A DNA stretch of 64,000 nt from assembly GCF_000518265.1 (NCBI RefSeq), contig NZ_JADG01000019.1, forward strand, positions 1-64,000, in the 5' to 3' direction. Below the pieces are notes generated by a model. That model saw only the letters and a list, made by a program, of their open reading frames with translations, had not been told where the DNA came from and made no database searches. The stretch is from Actinomadura oligospora ATCC 43269 (GTDB lineage: Bacteria > Actinomycetota > Actinomycetes > Streptosporangiales > Streptosporangiaceae). Position 1 is the first letter of the stretch; each line of letters opens with the position of its first letter. Of this stretch, positions 25,294 to 32,894 are shown piece by piece. The translations under genes and the position numbers were made by a program.

Positions 25294-25703
25294 TTACCCA
25301 GCAATCCGTAGTGCTCGCGAATGGAGTCCATGTCGAACTTCTCGGGCAGCAGCTTGCCCAGGTCCGGGATGCCGCCGGTGGCGCCCTCGCCGGACGGGCC
25401 GCTCGGGACCAGGTCCTGCATGGCCTGGCTGATCTCCTCGGCGACCTTCGAGGACGCGTCGCGGGACGCCTCCAGGACGGCCTCGGACAGCTCGCTGGAC
25501 GCCAGCTTCCGGTACACGCGGGGGTCGAGTTCGAGCGCGGTCAGGCGGCCCTGACGGTCCACGGTCACCCGGACCATCCCGTCGGCCGCCTCCGCGGACG
25601 CCTCGATGCCCTCGAGCCTCTCCTGCAGCCCCTTGAGCCGGTCCCGCTGCTCGCGGTACTGGCCCAGCAGCTGGTCGATGTGCGCCTGGTACTCAGCGCG
25701 CAT
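25290..25703 (-). CDS. YbaB/EbfC family protein
   Basis: 137 residues with a clear YbaB profile: N-terminal coiled helix (EYQAHIDQLLGQYREQRDRL), central strands (MVRVTVDRQGRLTALELDP), then a helix ending EISQAMQDLVP. The C-terminus adds a Gly/Pro tail and FDMDSIREHYGLLGK. YbaB proteins are small DNA-binding dimers, but actinobacteria often keep copies beside WXG100 genes. Here it is translationally coupled (ATGA) to the WXG-like gene. Confidence 0.75.
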   Translation of the reverse strand: MRAEYQAHIDQLLGQYREQRDRLKGLQERLEGIEASAEAADGMVRVTVDRQGRLTALELDPRVYRKLASSELSEAVLEASRDASSKVAEEISQAMQDLVPSGPSGEGATGGIPDLGKLLPEKFDMDSIREHYGLLGK

Positions 25704-25783
25704 GCCGCTCCCTCCGCGTCGTCCGCCCAGATCGTCCCGAAGACGTTACATCGGCACGTGTCGGACTTCGACCTTATGTGTCT

Positions 25784-26686
25784 CTAGTTCTTCCAGAGCA
25801 GGGTGGTCTGCACCTCGACGCCCAGCTCCGACGCCGTCAGGTTGACCGGTCCGGCGGAGCTGCCCGCCGCTCCGCCGCGCGCGTTGTAGGACTGCACGAA
25901 CACGACGCTGGCGCCCTGCGAGTACGTCCGCGTCCACCGCTCGGGGTCGCCGCGCAGCACCGGGATGCCGCTGCTCCTGGCCGGGCCGAGCAGCTTCGGC
26001 TCGGCGTGCAGGTTCACCGACCGGACGACCGTCCGCGCGTCCGCCGCGCTGCCGAACTTCGCGATCGACACCACGGTCACGATCGTCCGGGCCGGGTTGA
26101 GGTACACGCCCGACGCCATCCGGCCGCTGCAGGGGTGCGTGCGCAGCGTCGTGAGCAGCCGCGTGTTCGCGCGCAGGACGCACGACTCGTAGCGGGTGCC
26201 CGCCTGCGTGAAGGTGTTGCCCTTCGCCGTCTTGATCGTCCGCGTCAGGACGCTCCACGGGTCGACCGGCCCGCCGCCACCGCCACCGGTGGACGGGGAG
26301 GTCGGGACGGTCCCGCCCGGAGCGGACGACGGCGGCTTGATCGGCGGCGGCAGGACGGTCGTGTGCCGCTTCGGCTTGTCGTCACCGGACAGCAGGAGGA
26401 ACGCGCCGATCCCGCCGCCGAGCAGGACCACGGCCGCGACCGCGATCACGATGAAGACCACCGCGCCGCCTCCGCCGCCGCCTCGCGGCGGTCCGGGCGG
26501 CGGGAATCCGGGCGACCCCATCGGCCCGGGCGGACCCATCGGCCCGCCCATCGGTCCACCCGGGGGCGGTCCCATCGGCCCGCCCGCCGGTCCTGGGGGG
26601 AACGCCTGCTGCGGCCCGCCCATGGCCTGGTTCGGCGGGAATCCCGGCTGGCCAGCGGACGGCTGGCCGGGCCACTGAGGGTTCAA
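25784..26686 (-). CDS. Single-pass membrane protein with Pro/Gly-rich cytosolic arm
   Basis: 300 residues if started at TTG 26686 (GGAG upstream; sequence LNPQWPGQPSAGQP). The first ~90 residues are GPPGGPMG-type low complexity. A transmembrane helix (about 92-118) follows, then a Pro/Ser linker and an outer domain of about 140 residues with two Cys (YESCVLRANT and HPCSGRMAS), the end reading GVEVQTTLLWKN. The outer domain looks like the small sensor/surface domains typical of actinobacteria. The start codon is uncertain, but no better one lies nearby. Confidence 0.55.
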   Translation of the reverse strand: MNPQWPGQPSAGQPGFPPNQAMGGPQQAFPPGPAGGPMGPPPGGPMGGPMGPPGPMGSPGFPPPGPPRGGGGGGAVVFIVIAVAAVVLLGGGIGAFLLLSGDDKPKRHTTVLPPPIKPPSSAPGGTVPTSPSTGGGGGGPVDPWSVLTRTIKTAKGNTFTQAGTRYESCVLRANTRLLTTLRTHPCSGRMASGVYLNPARTIVTVVSIAKFGSAADARTVVRSVNLHAEPKLLGPARSSGIPVLRGDPERWTRTYSQGASVVFVQSYNARGGAAGSSAGPVNLTASELGVEVQTTLLWKN

Positions 26687-26895
26687 TGCGCACTCCGGAG
26701 GAGGGTTGGGGGCACCGGGGCTGGCGGGGTTCGGCAAGAGTAACGGCAGACCCTCGGCATGTTCGTCCTGTTTTCGACGGACGGGAGGTGAAATCGGTGC
26801 CGTCCGAATTCCGGTGATTCCCGACGTGGACGGGCCGGACCCGGCCCGCACGTCCCCCGGGCTCTCGCCCCGACCTCCCCCGGGACGGCCGGGGG

Positions 26896-26915
26896 CCGAG
26901 ATCACGCGATCTCGG
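26896..26915. promoter_or_regulatory. Palindrome in the divergent region before the MinD-like gene
   Basis: CCGAGATC-ACGC-GATCTCGG is a perfect 8-base inverted repeat with a 4-base centre. It lies in the 295-base gap between the divergent genes at 26686 and 26982. TAGGCT (26952-26957) sits between it and the GTG start, as it does before eccD. An operator role is inference. Confidence 0.35.
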
Positions 26916-26981
26916 GGACCGCGCGCGGTGCGTTGGGCGACGGGAGTCTCGTAGGCTTGCCGATCGAGGGAAGGGAGGCAG

Positions 26982-29270
26982 GTGACCGACTCCACCTGGC
27001 AGCTGGCCGTACTGCGCGACCTCGGCGCGACGCAACGGGGCTTCGCCGACACCGCGCCTGCCGAACCCCGTCCCGCCCCGGTCCAGGGCCAGGATCCGGC
27101 CGAGATCGCCGGAACCGCGCAGGTGCCCGCCCAGGTCCCGCCGCACGACCCCGTCACGGGGACGGGCGGTTTCCTCGGCATCCCCTCGTCCGGCGAGTCC
27201 GCCGCGTCCGCTTCGTCCATGCCCGCCGCGGGGTCCGGATCGTCCGGAAGCGGCGAGTACCCGACCGGAAGCCGTCCCCTGCCCACCCCGCACGCCGACG
27301 CGCCCGTCGCGGGCCCCGCCGCGCAGCCCGACCTCGGCACCGCCACCGGCCCCGCTCCCACGCCCGGCCCCGCGACCACGCCGCACGCCGACGCCCCGGT
27401 CGCCGGTCCCGCCGCCGCTGACCTGGGCACCTCCACGGGCCCCGCCCCCACCCAGGGCCAGGACGCGCCGTGGGGCACCCCGCCGTCCACCGGCGACGGA
27501 GCCCAGCCCGCCACGAGCAACACCCAGGGCGGATCCGGCCAGTGGGGCGCGCCCACGACCTCCAGCGGCCAGACCGAGAACACCTCCGGCGGCGCACCCC
27601 CCGACAACTCCTGGGGCGCGCCAGAGAGCAGCGCGCAGCCCGCAAACGCCTGGGGCGCGCCCGCCGACGGCGGTGCGAAGCCCGACAACACAGGAGGCGC
27701 GCCCGCCGATGGCGGCGCGCAGTCCGACAACACGTGGGGCGGCCAGCCCGCGAGCGCGTGGGGCGCGCCCGCTGACGGCGGTGCGAAGCCGGACAACGCA
27801 GGTGGCGCGTCCCCCGACGGCGGCGCGCAGCCCGACAACACGTGGGGCGCGCCAGAGAGCGGCGCGCCGCCCGCGAACGCCGGAGGCGGGGAGCCGCCCG
27901 CGCAGGACGGGTTCCCCGGCATCGCGGCCCAGCAGAACGCCGAGCCCGCGCAGCCGCTCGGCGCGCCGCCCGCCCCGGACGCGTCGTGGGGCCCGGCCAC
28001 GGGCGGCGAGGGCCCGTCCGGCTTCCCCGGCATCCAGGGACCGGCCCAGGGCCCCGGACCCGAGAACGTTCCGGGGCCCGGCTTCGAGGGCATGCCGGGC
28101 GGTCCCGGGCTCGAGGGCATGCCCGGTCCCGCGCTCGACCACACGATGGGCGGACGGCACGACGGCGCGTCCGCGCAGAGCCCGTCCCAGGACGAGCCGA
28201 TGTTCAACTCGGACTTCGCCTGGGAGGCGGCGATCAACCCCGTCCTCGGCGGGGGCGGACAGCAGGACGAGGCGCAGGCCCAGGGCGAGCAGCCCGCGCC
28301 GTCGCAGCCCGAACAGCCCGTGCCGGACCCGCAGCAGCAGGCCCAGCGGGCCGCCGCCGCCGGGCCGCACCCGGCGGACGAGCTCGTCCGCAAGAACGTG
28401 CACGGCGACCGGCTCGGCAAGCGCCTCGGACGCGGCGTGCGGAAGGCGGTCGGCGGCGGGTCCGCGATGACCGCGCAGCAGCAGGCCGCGTTCGCCGACC
28501 TGATGGCGCGCGCGGTGCCGAGCTTCCGGCAGATCGCGATCGCGAGCGTGCGCGGCGGCGCGGGCAAGACCACGATGGCCGCGCTGGTGGCGAGCGAGCT
28601 GGCCCGGCACCGCCAGGACCGGGTCGTCGCGATCGACGCGGACGCCGAGCTCGGCTCCCTGCCGCTGCGGCTCGGGATCGTCCCGCAGCTGTCGCTGTTC
28701 GAGCTGGCGCAGGCGAACCCGACCACGTTCGACGAGGTGGCGCGGTTCCTGTCCCAGACGTCCGAGGGACTGTGGGTGCTGTCGTCCACGCGCGGCGGCC
28801 GGATGTCGCGGGAGTTCGACGTCCCGACGTTCCAGCGGGCGCTGAGCTCGGTGAGCCGGTTCGTCAGCGCGGCCGTGGTGGACTGCGGCGCGGGCATCCT
28901 GACCGAGGTCAACCAGGGGATCATCGCGCAGACGCACGCGCTGGTGCTGGTCACGCCGGGCACGGTGGACGGGGCGCTGAGCGCGCGCGGGGCGCTGGAG
29001 TGGTTCGCCAACAACGGAAGGCAGCACGTGTTCCAGCGCGCCGTGGTGGCCATGGTGTCGCACGCCCCGCAGATCAACGCCGACCTCGGCCGGGCGCAGG
29101 AGATGCTCACCCAGTGGGGGCTGCCGGTGGTGCACGTCCCCTACGACCGGCAGGTCGCGACCGGCGCGGCGCTCGACCTGGACAAGGTCGGCGGGGCCAC
29201 CCGCCAGGCCGCCACCAAGATCGTCTATCAGGCGTTCGCGCGCTCGCTCGGCCTGCCGGGGGTGCAGTGA
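26982..29270 (+). CDS. Type VII-associated MinD/ParA-like ATPase with disordered N-terminal arm
   Basis: 762 residues. Residues 1-~430 are Pro/Ala/Gly-rich and disordered, with two kinds of tandem repeats. About 455-762 is a SIMIBI P-loop ATPase: R524-GGAGKTT (Walker A 525-531), VVAIDADAELGSLPLRLG, then VDCGAGILTEVNQGI. The signature Lys of classical MinD (KGGxGKT) is Arg here. Similar long-armed MinD-like proteins (EspI type) accompany type VII systems and are thought to modulate secretion or energy supply. It overlaps the next gene by ATGA. The GTG at 26982 follows GGAAGGGAGGCAG. Confidence 0.78.
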   Translation: MTDSTWQLAVLRDLGATQRGFADTAPAEPRPAPVQGQDPAEIAGTAQVPAQVPPHDPVTGTGGFLGIPSSGESAASASSMPAAGSGSSGSGEYPTGSRPLPTPHADAPVAGPAAQPDLGTATGPAPTPGPATTPHADAPVAGPAAADLGTSTGPAPTQGQDAPWGTPPSTGDGAQPATSNTQGGSGQWGAPTTSSGQTENTSGGAPPDNSWGAPESSAQPANAWGAPADGGAKPDNTGGAPADGGAQSDNTWGGQPASAWGAPADGGAKPDNAGGASPDGGAQPDNTWGAPESGAPPANAGGGEPPAQDGFPGIAAQQNAEPAQPLGAPPAPDASWGPATGGEGPSGFPGIQGPAQGPGPENVPGPGFEGMPGGPGLEGMPGPALDHTMGGRHDGASAQSPSQDEPMFNSDFAWEAAINPVLGGGGQQDEAQAQGEQPAPSQPEQPVPDPQQQAQRAAAAGPHPADELVRKNVHGDRLGKRLGRGVRKAVGGGSAMTAQQQAAFADLMARAVPSFRQIAIASVRGGAGKTTMAALVASELARHRQDRVVAIDADAELGSLPLRLGIVPQLSLFELAQANPTTFDEVARFLSQTSEGLWVLSSTRGGRMSREFDVPTFQRALSSVSRFVSAAVVDCGAGILTEVNQGIIAQTHALVLVTPGTVDGALSARGALEWFANNGRQHVFQRAVVAMVSHAPQINADLGRAQEMLTQWGLPVVHVPYDRQVATGAALDLDKVGGATRQAATKIVYQAFARSLGLPGVQ
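27648..27863 (+). repeat. Two 108-bp tandem repeats (36 residues each) in the MinD-like gene
   Basis: Units 27648-27755 and 27756-27863 both encode AWGAPADGGAKPDN(T/A)GGA followed by a DGGAQxDNTWG block. An earlier ~30-residue duplication starting HADAPVAGPAA occurs at about 27291 and 27382. Recent duplication within a disordered arm is likely. Confidence 0.8.
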
Positions 29271-29680
29271 TGAGCGTGGACTACGTCGCCCTCGCCCGCC
29301 GCCGCCCGGACGTGTTCGCGGTGGCCGACGGCCTGGCCGCGATGGGCGAGCCGATCCACATCCGGGGCGGCGAGAACGAGCCGCCGACCCGCCTGTTCGA
29401 CGCCGCCGGACGGCTGCTGGTGTCGATCGAGGAGCCGGTCGAGGTGACCGTCGCCAGCGAGATCGCGCGCCTCCTCGGCGCGGACTTCGCCGCCCGCGTC
29501 GGCGCGCCCGTCTGGTGGGTGGACGTCCGCGCCGTCGCCGACATCCCCGAGGCCGCCCGGGTCGCGCGCCGCTTCTCGGACGCGCTCGTCCACTGGGTCG
29601 GCGGGACGGTCTACCCGGAGGGCGAGTCCGACGGCCCCGCCCGCAGCTGGCGCGCCGACGACGCCTCCACCCCGGCGTGA
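29270..29680 (+). CDS. Small hypothetical protein coupled to the MinD-like ATPase
   Basis: 136 residues, soluble, no motif I recognise. Sequence begins SVDYVALARRRPDVFAVADG, with strands around RLFDAAGRLLVSIEEPVEV and WWVDVRAVADIPEAARVAR. ATG at 29270 overlaps the preceding TGA. The alpha/beta pattern and coupling suggest an adaptor or chaperone of the ATPase or secretion system; this rests on position only. Confidence 0.55.
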   Translation: MSVDYVALARRRPDVFAVADGLAAMGEPIHIRGGENEPPTRLFDAAGRLLVSIEEPVEVTVASEIARLLGADFAARVGAPVWWVDVRAVADIPEAARVARRFSDALVHWVGGTVYPEGESDGPARSWRADDASTPA

Positions 29681-29861
29681 CCGGCGGCCCCGCCTGACCT
29701 GGTCCGGCGGTCTGGGGCCGGCTGCGCGGCTTGGTCGGGCGGCCGGGGTGGGGCGGGTCGCCGGGAGCGTCTGAAGGGCGTGGCCGGGGGGTGTGATCTG
29801 TGTCGCGTCCCGCATGGGCGCCGAGGGGGCGGGTAGTTGCGGCCCGGGGTCGGATGTTGGA

Positions 29862-29895
29862 CGAGGGCCGTCACGGAAGTCCGTGACGGCCCTCG
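29862..29895. terminator. Bidirectional hairpin between convergent genes
   Basis: CGAGGGCCGTCACGG (29862-29876) pairs perfectly with CCGTGACGGCCCTCG (29881-29895) across an AAGT loop. It lies between the convergent genes ending at 29680 and 29952. The rest of 29681-29951 shows no coding signal. Confidence 0.85.
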
Positions 29896-29951
29896 GTGTG
29901 CCCAGCCCAGCCAGCCCGGTCCCGACCCGTCCGCCGCGTCGCCGGTGGGTG

Positions 29952-30398
29952 TCAGCGGCGGTCGAGGGACGCGCGGAGGGTGGCGAGCAGCTGGTCGGCG
30001 CCGCGCAGGTCCTCCTGGAGGACGTCCGTCGCGTTGCGGAGGCGGTCGCCGATCTGGGCGCGTTCGCGTTCGCCGAAGACCGAGCCGTCCGCCGCGAGGA
30101 GTTCGGCGGCGCGGGCGCGTCCGGACTCCTCGGCCTCGGCGCGGGCGCGGCGGATCAGGGCGAGCAGCGTCCCGGCGAGGTCGGCGGCGGGCATCCGCAT
30201 GGCGCGCGGGTCGATGTCCAGCGCGCGGACGCCCTCGGCCGCCGAGTACTCGACGCGCAGCCGTCCATCCTCGGACGCGGCGGACGCGACCGCCCCGGCG
30301 TCCGCCTCGTACACCTCGCGAATTCCGCCGAACAGCCGGTCGGCGTCCGCCGCGAGGCGCTGCGGGTCGAAGCCGAGGATGCGCTTGAGGTCGTCCAT
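29952..30398 (-). CDS. YbaB/EbfC-like protein
   Basis: 148 residues. After an N-terminal helix (DPQRLAADADRLFGGIREVY), strands GRLRVEYSAAEGVRALDIDP and the helix AADLAGTLLALIRRARAEAE give the YbaB fold pattern. A C-terminal helical extension (RERAQIGDRLRNATDVLQED) is longer than in the minimal family. The ATG at 30398 has GGGAG 8 bases upstream and begins 5 bases past the previous stop. Third YbaB-type gene in the window, again beside WXG-like genes. Confidence 0.65.
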   Translation of the reverse strand: MDDLKRILGFDPQRLAADADRLFGGIREVYEADAGAVASAASEDGRLRVEYSAAEGVRALDIDPRAMRMPAADLAGTLLALIRRARAEAEESGRARAAELLAADGSVFGERERAQIGDRLRNATDVLQEDLRGADQLLATLRASLDRR

Positions 30399-30403
30399 CG
30401 AGG

Positions 30404-31327
30404 TCACTCCCATGGATACGTGTAGGACCCGTCCGCCTTCTGGCCTGGGGTGAGGCCGCCGGTGACGGTCTGGCCGCCGGTGCGGACGTCGTTGACGCCC
30501 TTCGCCCCTGCGGCCTGGGCGAGGCCGGGTGGCAGGGACGTCCCGGCGCGGTCGCCCGCGACACGTCCCGGCACGCCCTCCTCTGGGAACCTGCCGCCGA
30601 GGCCCCAGGCCGTCGCGTCGCGCTCGATCCGGTTGGCGGTGCCCCAGACGAGCAGCGGGCCCTGCGCGATCGTGCCGTCGACGAAGTCCTCGAGGCCGCT
30701 GAAGTCGCCCTGCGCCGCGCCGAGGAACACGTCCCCGGCGACGAGGACGCCGAGAATGCCCGCGCAGGCGTGCAGCGTCGTGTTGAGCACGCCTTCGACC
30801 GATTTCAGCGTCGCGGTCATCTCGATGATCGCGTTGAGCGCGGCGATCCGGGCGAACGCGGCGCTCAGCGGGAAGACCGTCGCGACGGCGACCCAGGCGG
30901 CGAGCGCGACGAGGACGGCGGCGAGCAGCGCCATGAAGAGGATCATGGCCATGGTGAGCATCGCGGTCAGGAACAGCACGGTCGCGACCGCGACCGCGCG
31001 GATCTCGATGCTCAGCAGTTCTCGCAGGTAGCGATCCATGCGCTGGTCGAAGGCGCGGCCGTCCTCGCTGTGCCAGGCGTCGCCGTGCGTGACGTCCCCG
31101 ACGGTCTTCTCGACGTCCGTCCGGGCCTGCCGCATGTCGTGGGCGACCCTGGTCCAGGCCATGCCGCCGTCCCAGAACGCCTGCGGGTCGTACTGGTGGA
31201 CGTAGAAGGACGGCACGAGCGGCCACGCGGCGGGCAGCCCGAGCGCGGAAAGCGCCAGCGCCGCGCCCGTCGCGGCCTCCAGGCTGTATCGCGCGACGTC
31301 TGCGCCCGCGCCGAGGACGGCGGTCAC
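30404..31327 (-). CDS. WXG100-like protein with transmembrane helices
   Basis: 307 residues. An N-terminal hydrophobic segment (about 15-40) is followed by a WXG-like helical part (FWDGGMAWTRVAHDMRQA ... HGDAWHSEDGRAFDQRM, about 51-96), then two strong membrane helices (about 110-155). A soluble tail ends in GQKADGSYTYPWE. The AWHSEDG turn replaces the canonical WXG. Comparable in layout to the 244-residue WXG/membrane protein at 10915. It starts next to the 139-residue gene's stop. Confidence 0.6.
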   Translation of the reverse strand: MTAVLGAGADVARYSLEAATGAALALSALGLPAAWPLVPSFYVHQYDPQAFWDGGMAWTRVAHDMRQARTDVEKTVGDVTHGDAWHSEDGRAFDQRMDRYLRELLSIEIRAVAVATVLFLTAMLTMAMILFMALLAAVLVALAAWVAVATVFPLSAAFARIAALNAIIEMTATLKSVEGVLNTTLHACAGILGVLVAGDVFLGAAQGDFSGLEDFVDGTIAQGPLLVWGTANRIERDATAWGLGGRFPEEGVPGRVAGDRAGTSLPPGLAQAAGAKGVNDVRTGGQTVTGGLTPGQKADGSYTYPWE

Positions 31328-31331
31328 CGGG

Positions 31332-31751
31332 TCACCGCCACCGCACCGAGTTCCGCTCTTCGGCGGCCTTCCACGACTCGGCGTTCAGCCGGACGCCCTC
31401 ATGGATCTGGACGGTCTCCTCGGCCTTGTGCCTCAACTGCCGGATCGTGAACGCCTCGACCTCGTTGTAGGCGATCGCGAGCGAGTAGGCGAACGAGGTG
31501 TAGGACGCCTCGGAGATCGTCAGCCCGACGAGCCGTCCGGACGCCCGGCCGACGGGCTCGGCCGCGTCGGGCAGCCTCCTGGCGAGGTCGGCCAGCCGGT
31601 CGTGCTCGATCCGGACCTCTTCGGGCGAGGCGGGCGGAGGCGGCTGGAACGGGCTCCCGGGCGGCCACGGCGACCGGCCCGGCGGCGGCGTCGTCCCACC
31701 CCCGACGCCTGGGGTGTTGATGATGTCGGCGATGCGGTTCACGCCGCCCAT
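31332..31751 (-). CDS. WXG-like/EspC-type small protein
   Basis: 139 residues. A Pro/Gly-rich N-terminus (1-45) precedes two helices: EEVRIEHDRLADLARRLPDA and EVEAFTIRQLRHKAEETVQI. Type VII EspC/DUF2580-like proteins have this size and pattern; no canonical WXG is present. It is the first gene of the 31751-29952 module and lies 4 bases before the WXG/membrane gene. Confidence 0.55.
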   Translation of the reverse strand: MGGVNRIADIINTPGVGGGTTPPPGRSPWPPGSPFQPPPPASPEEVRIEHDRLADLARRLPDAAEPVGRASGRLVGLTISEASYTSFAYSLAIAYNEVEAFTIRQLRHKAEETVQIHEGVRLNAESWKAAEERNSVRWR

Positions 31752-31828
31752 TCAAGATCGTCCGCGCGCCGGCGCGAACCCCTCTTCACACGACCTTGAC
31801 GCCGCTTCCGCCCCTTTTCCCGCCGCTT

Positions 31829-32779
31829 TTACGCGTGGGGGGTCTGGAGGTGCTGCAGGAGGCGGCGGTGGCGTTGCCAGCCCTCGGGGGAGCGGCCGTC
31901 GCCGAGCGCGAACAGGGTCATCGGCGCGCGGGGCGGGCCGACCTGCTGGCCGGGGATGCCCTGCGGCGACGGGACGGCCCCGGCGACGGCGAGCGCGACG
32001 GGCGAGGCGGTGCCGGTCCACCGGGGCTCGGTGGTGAGGTCGGCGCGTCCGGGGGTGAGCTGCACCAGCAGGGACGCGACGGGACGGTCGGCCGCGATCG
32101 CGCCGACCAGCTGGGGCAGGTGCGCGAGGGGAGGGGGATCCTGCGGGGCGTAGCCGACGGTGACCGTGGTGGCCTCGTTGACCGCGCCTCCGCCCGCCGC
32201 GGTGAACGCGCAGACCGCCTGCGCGGGGCGCGGGCCGTCCCCGGCGACGACGACGCGCGCCGACTCCCGGTTGCGGACGTGCTCGGTGAACCGGTCCGGA
32301 CGCCAGGGCTCGGCGACGGGCTCGGAGGTTCCCCAGCCGAGCGGGGACTTGCCGGTGAGCAGCTGCAGCATGCGCTCGACGGTGCCGCCGACCTCGGGAT
32401 CGGCCGCGCCGTGCCGGACCCGGTAGGTCAGCCCGAGCTGCGCGCCGACCGGACCCGCCGGGCGGGCGGTGAAGCCGGGCGCGTAGTCGCGCGCGTCCGG
32501 GACGGGCTCGAAGGTCGCGCCGTTCCAGCGCATCGGACGTCCGCTGAGGCCCTCGTAGTAGGCGTCCCCGTCGCGGACGACCCAGTGCGGGCCGGAGGCG
32601 GCGGCCCCGAGCCGCAGCGGCAGCGTGATCCGGGACTGCGGAGGCGTGACGAGCTGGACCGCGCGCCCCGACGTGGTGGCGTCGGCGAGCGCGTCGACCA
32701 GCCAGGCGGAGAGCGGTACCACGGGCCGGTCCTGGAGGACGATCATCGCCCGTTCGGTCAGTGCGTCCACGGTGCTCAT
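31829..32779 (-). CDS. DUF6177-like protein associated with the type VII locus
   Basis: 316 residues, cytosolic. The opening DALTERAMIVLQDRPVVPLS and the segment RAVQLVTPPQSRITLPLRLG resemble DUF6177, as I remember it from type VII loci of Streptomyces-like organisms. The ending YYEGLSGRPMRW ... GWQRHRRLLQHL is also compatible. Size and context suggest an EspG-like substrate chaperone as one possibility, but no reliable motif shows that. It is separated by 77 bases from the WXG-like gene. Confidence 0.55.
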   Translation of the reverse strand: MSTVDALTERAMIVLQDRPVVPLSAWLVDALADATTSGRAVQLVTPPQSRITLPLRLGAAASGPHWVVRDGDAYYEGLSGRPMRWNGATFEPVPDARDYAPGFTARPAGPVGAQLGLTYRVRHGAADPEVGGTVERMLQLLTGKSPLGWGTSEPVAEPWRPDRFTEHVRNRESARVVVAGDGPRPAQAVCAFTAAGGGAVNEATTVTVGYAPQDPPPLAHLPQLVGAIAADRPVASLLVQLTPGRADLTTEPRWTGTASPVALAVAGAVPSPQGIPGQQVGPPRAPMTLFALGDGRSPEGWQRHRRLLQHLQTPHA

Positions 32780-32894
32780 CGTTCGCGCAGTCTAATCCCG
32801 CCGGGGCACCGTGCCGTGCGGCGGATACCGGTGCATCGGGGGGACGGCACGAATTTCCCGTGATTCGAGGGATGAAAGTCGAAGATGTGCTGAA

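Noticed and set aside
16996..25311. A 2771-codon open frame on the plus strand antisense to the giant toxin
   Set aside because: It is a shadow frame kept open by high GC and repetitive codons. Its protein is Arg/Gly/Val-rich nonsense, while the minus strand shows clear domains and ribosome-binding sites.
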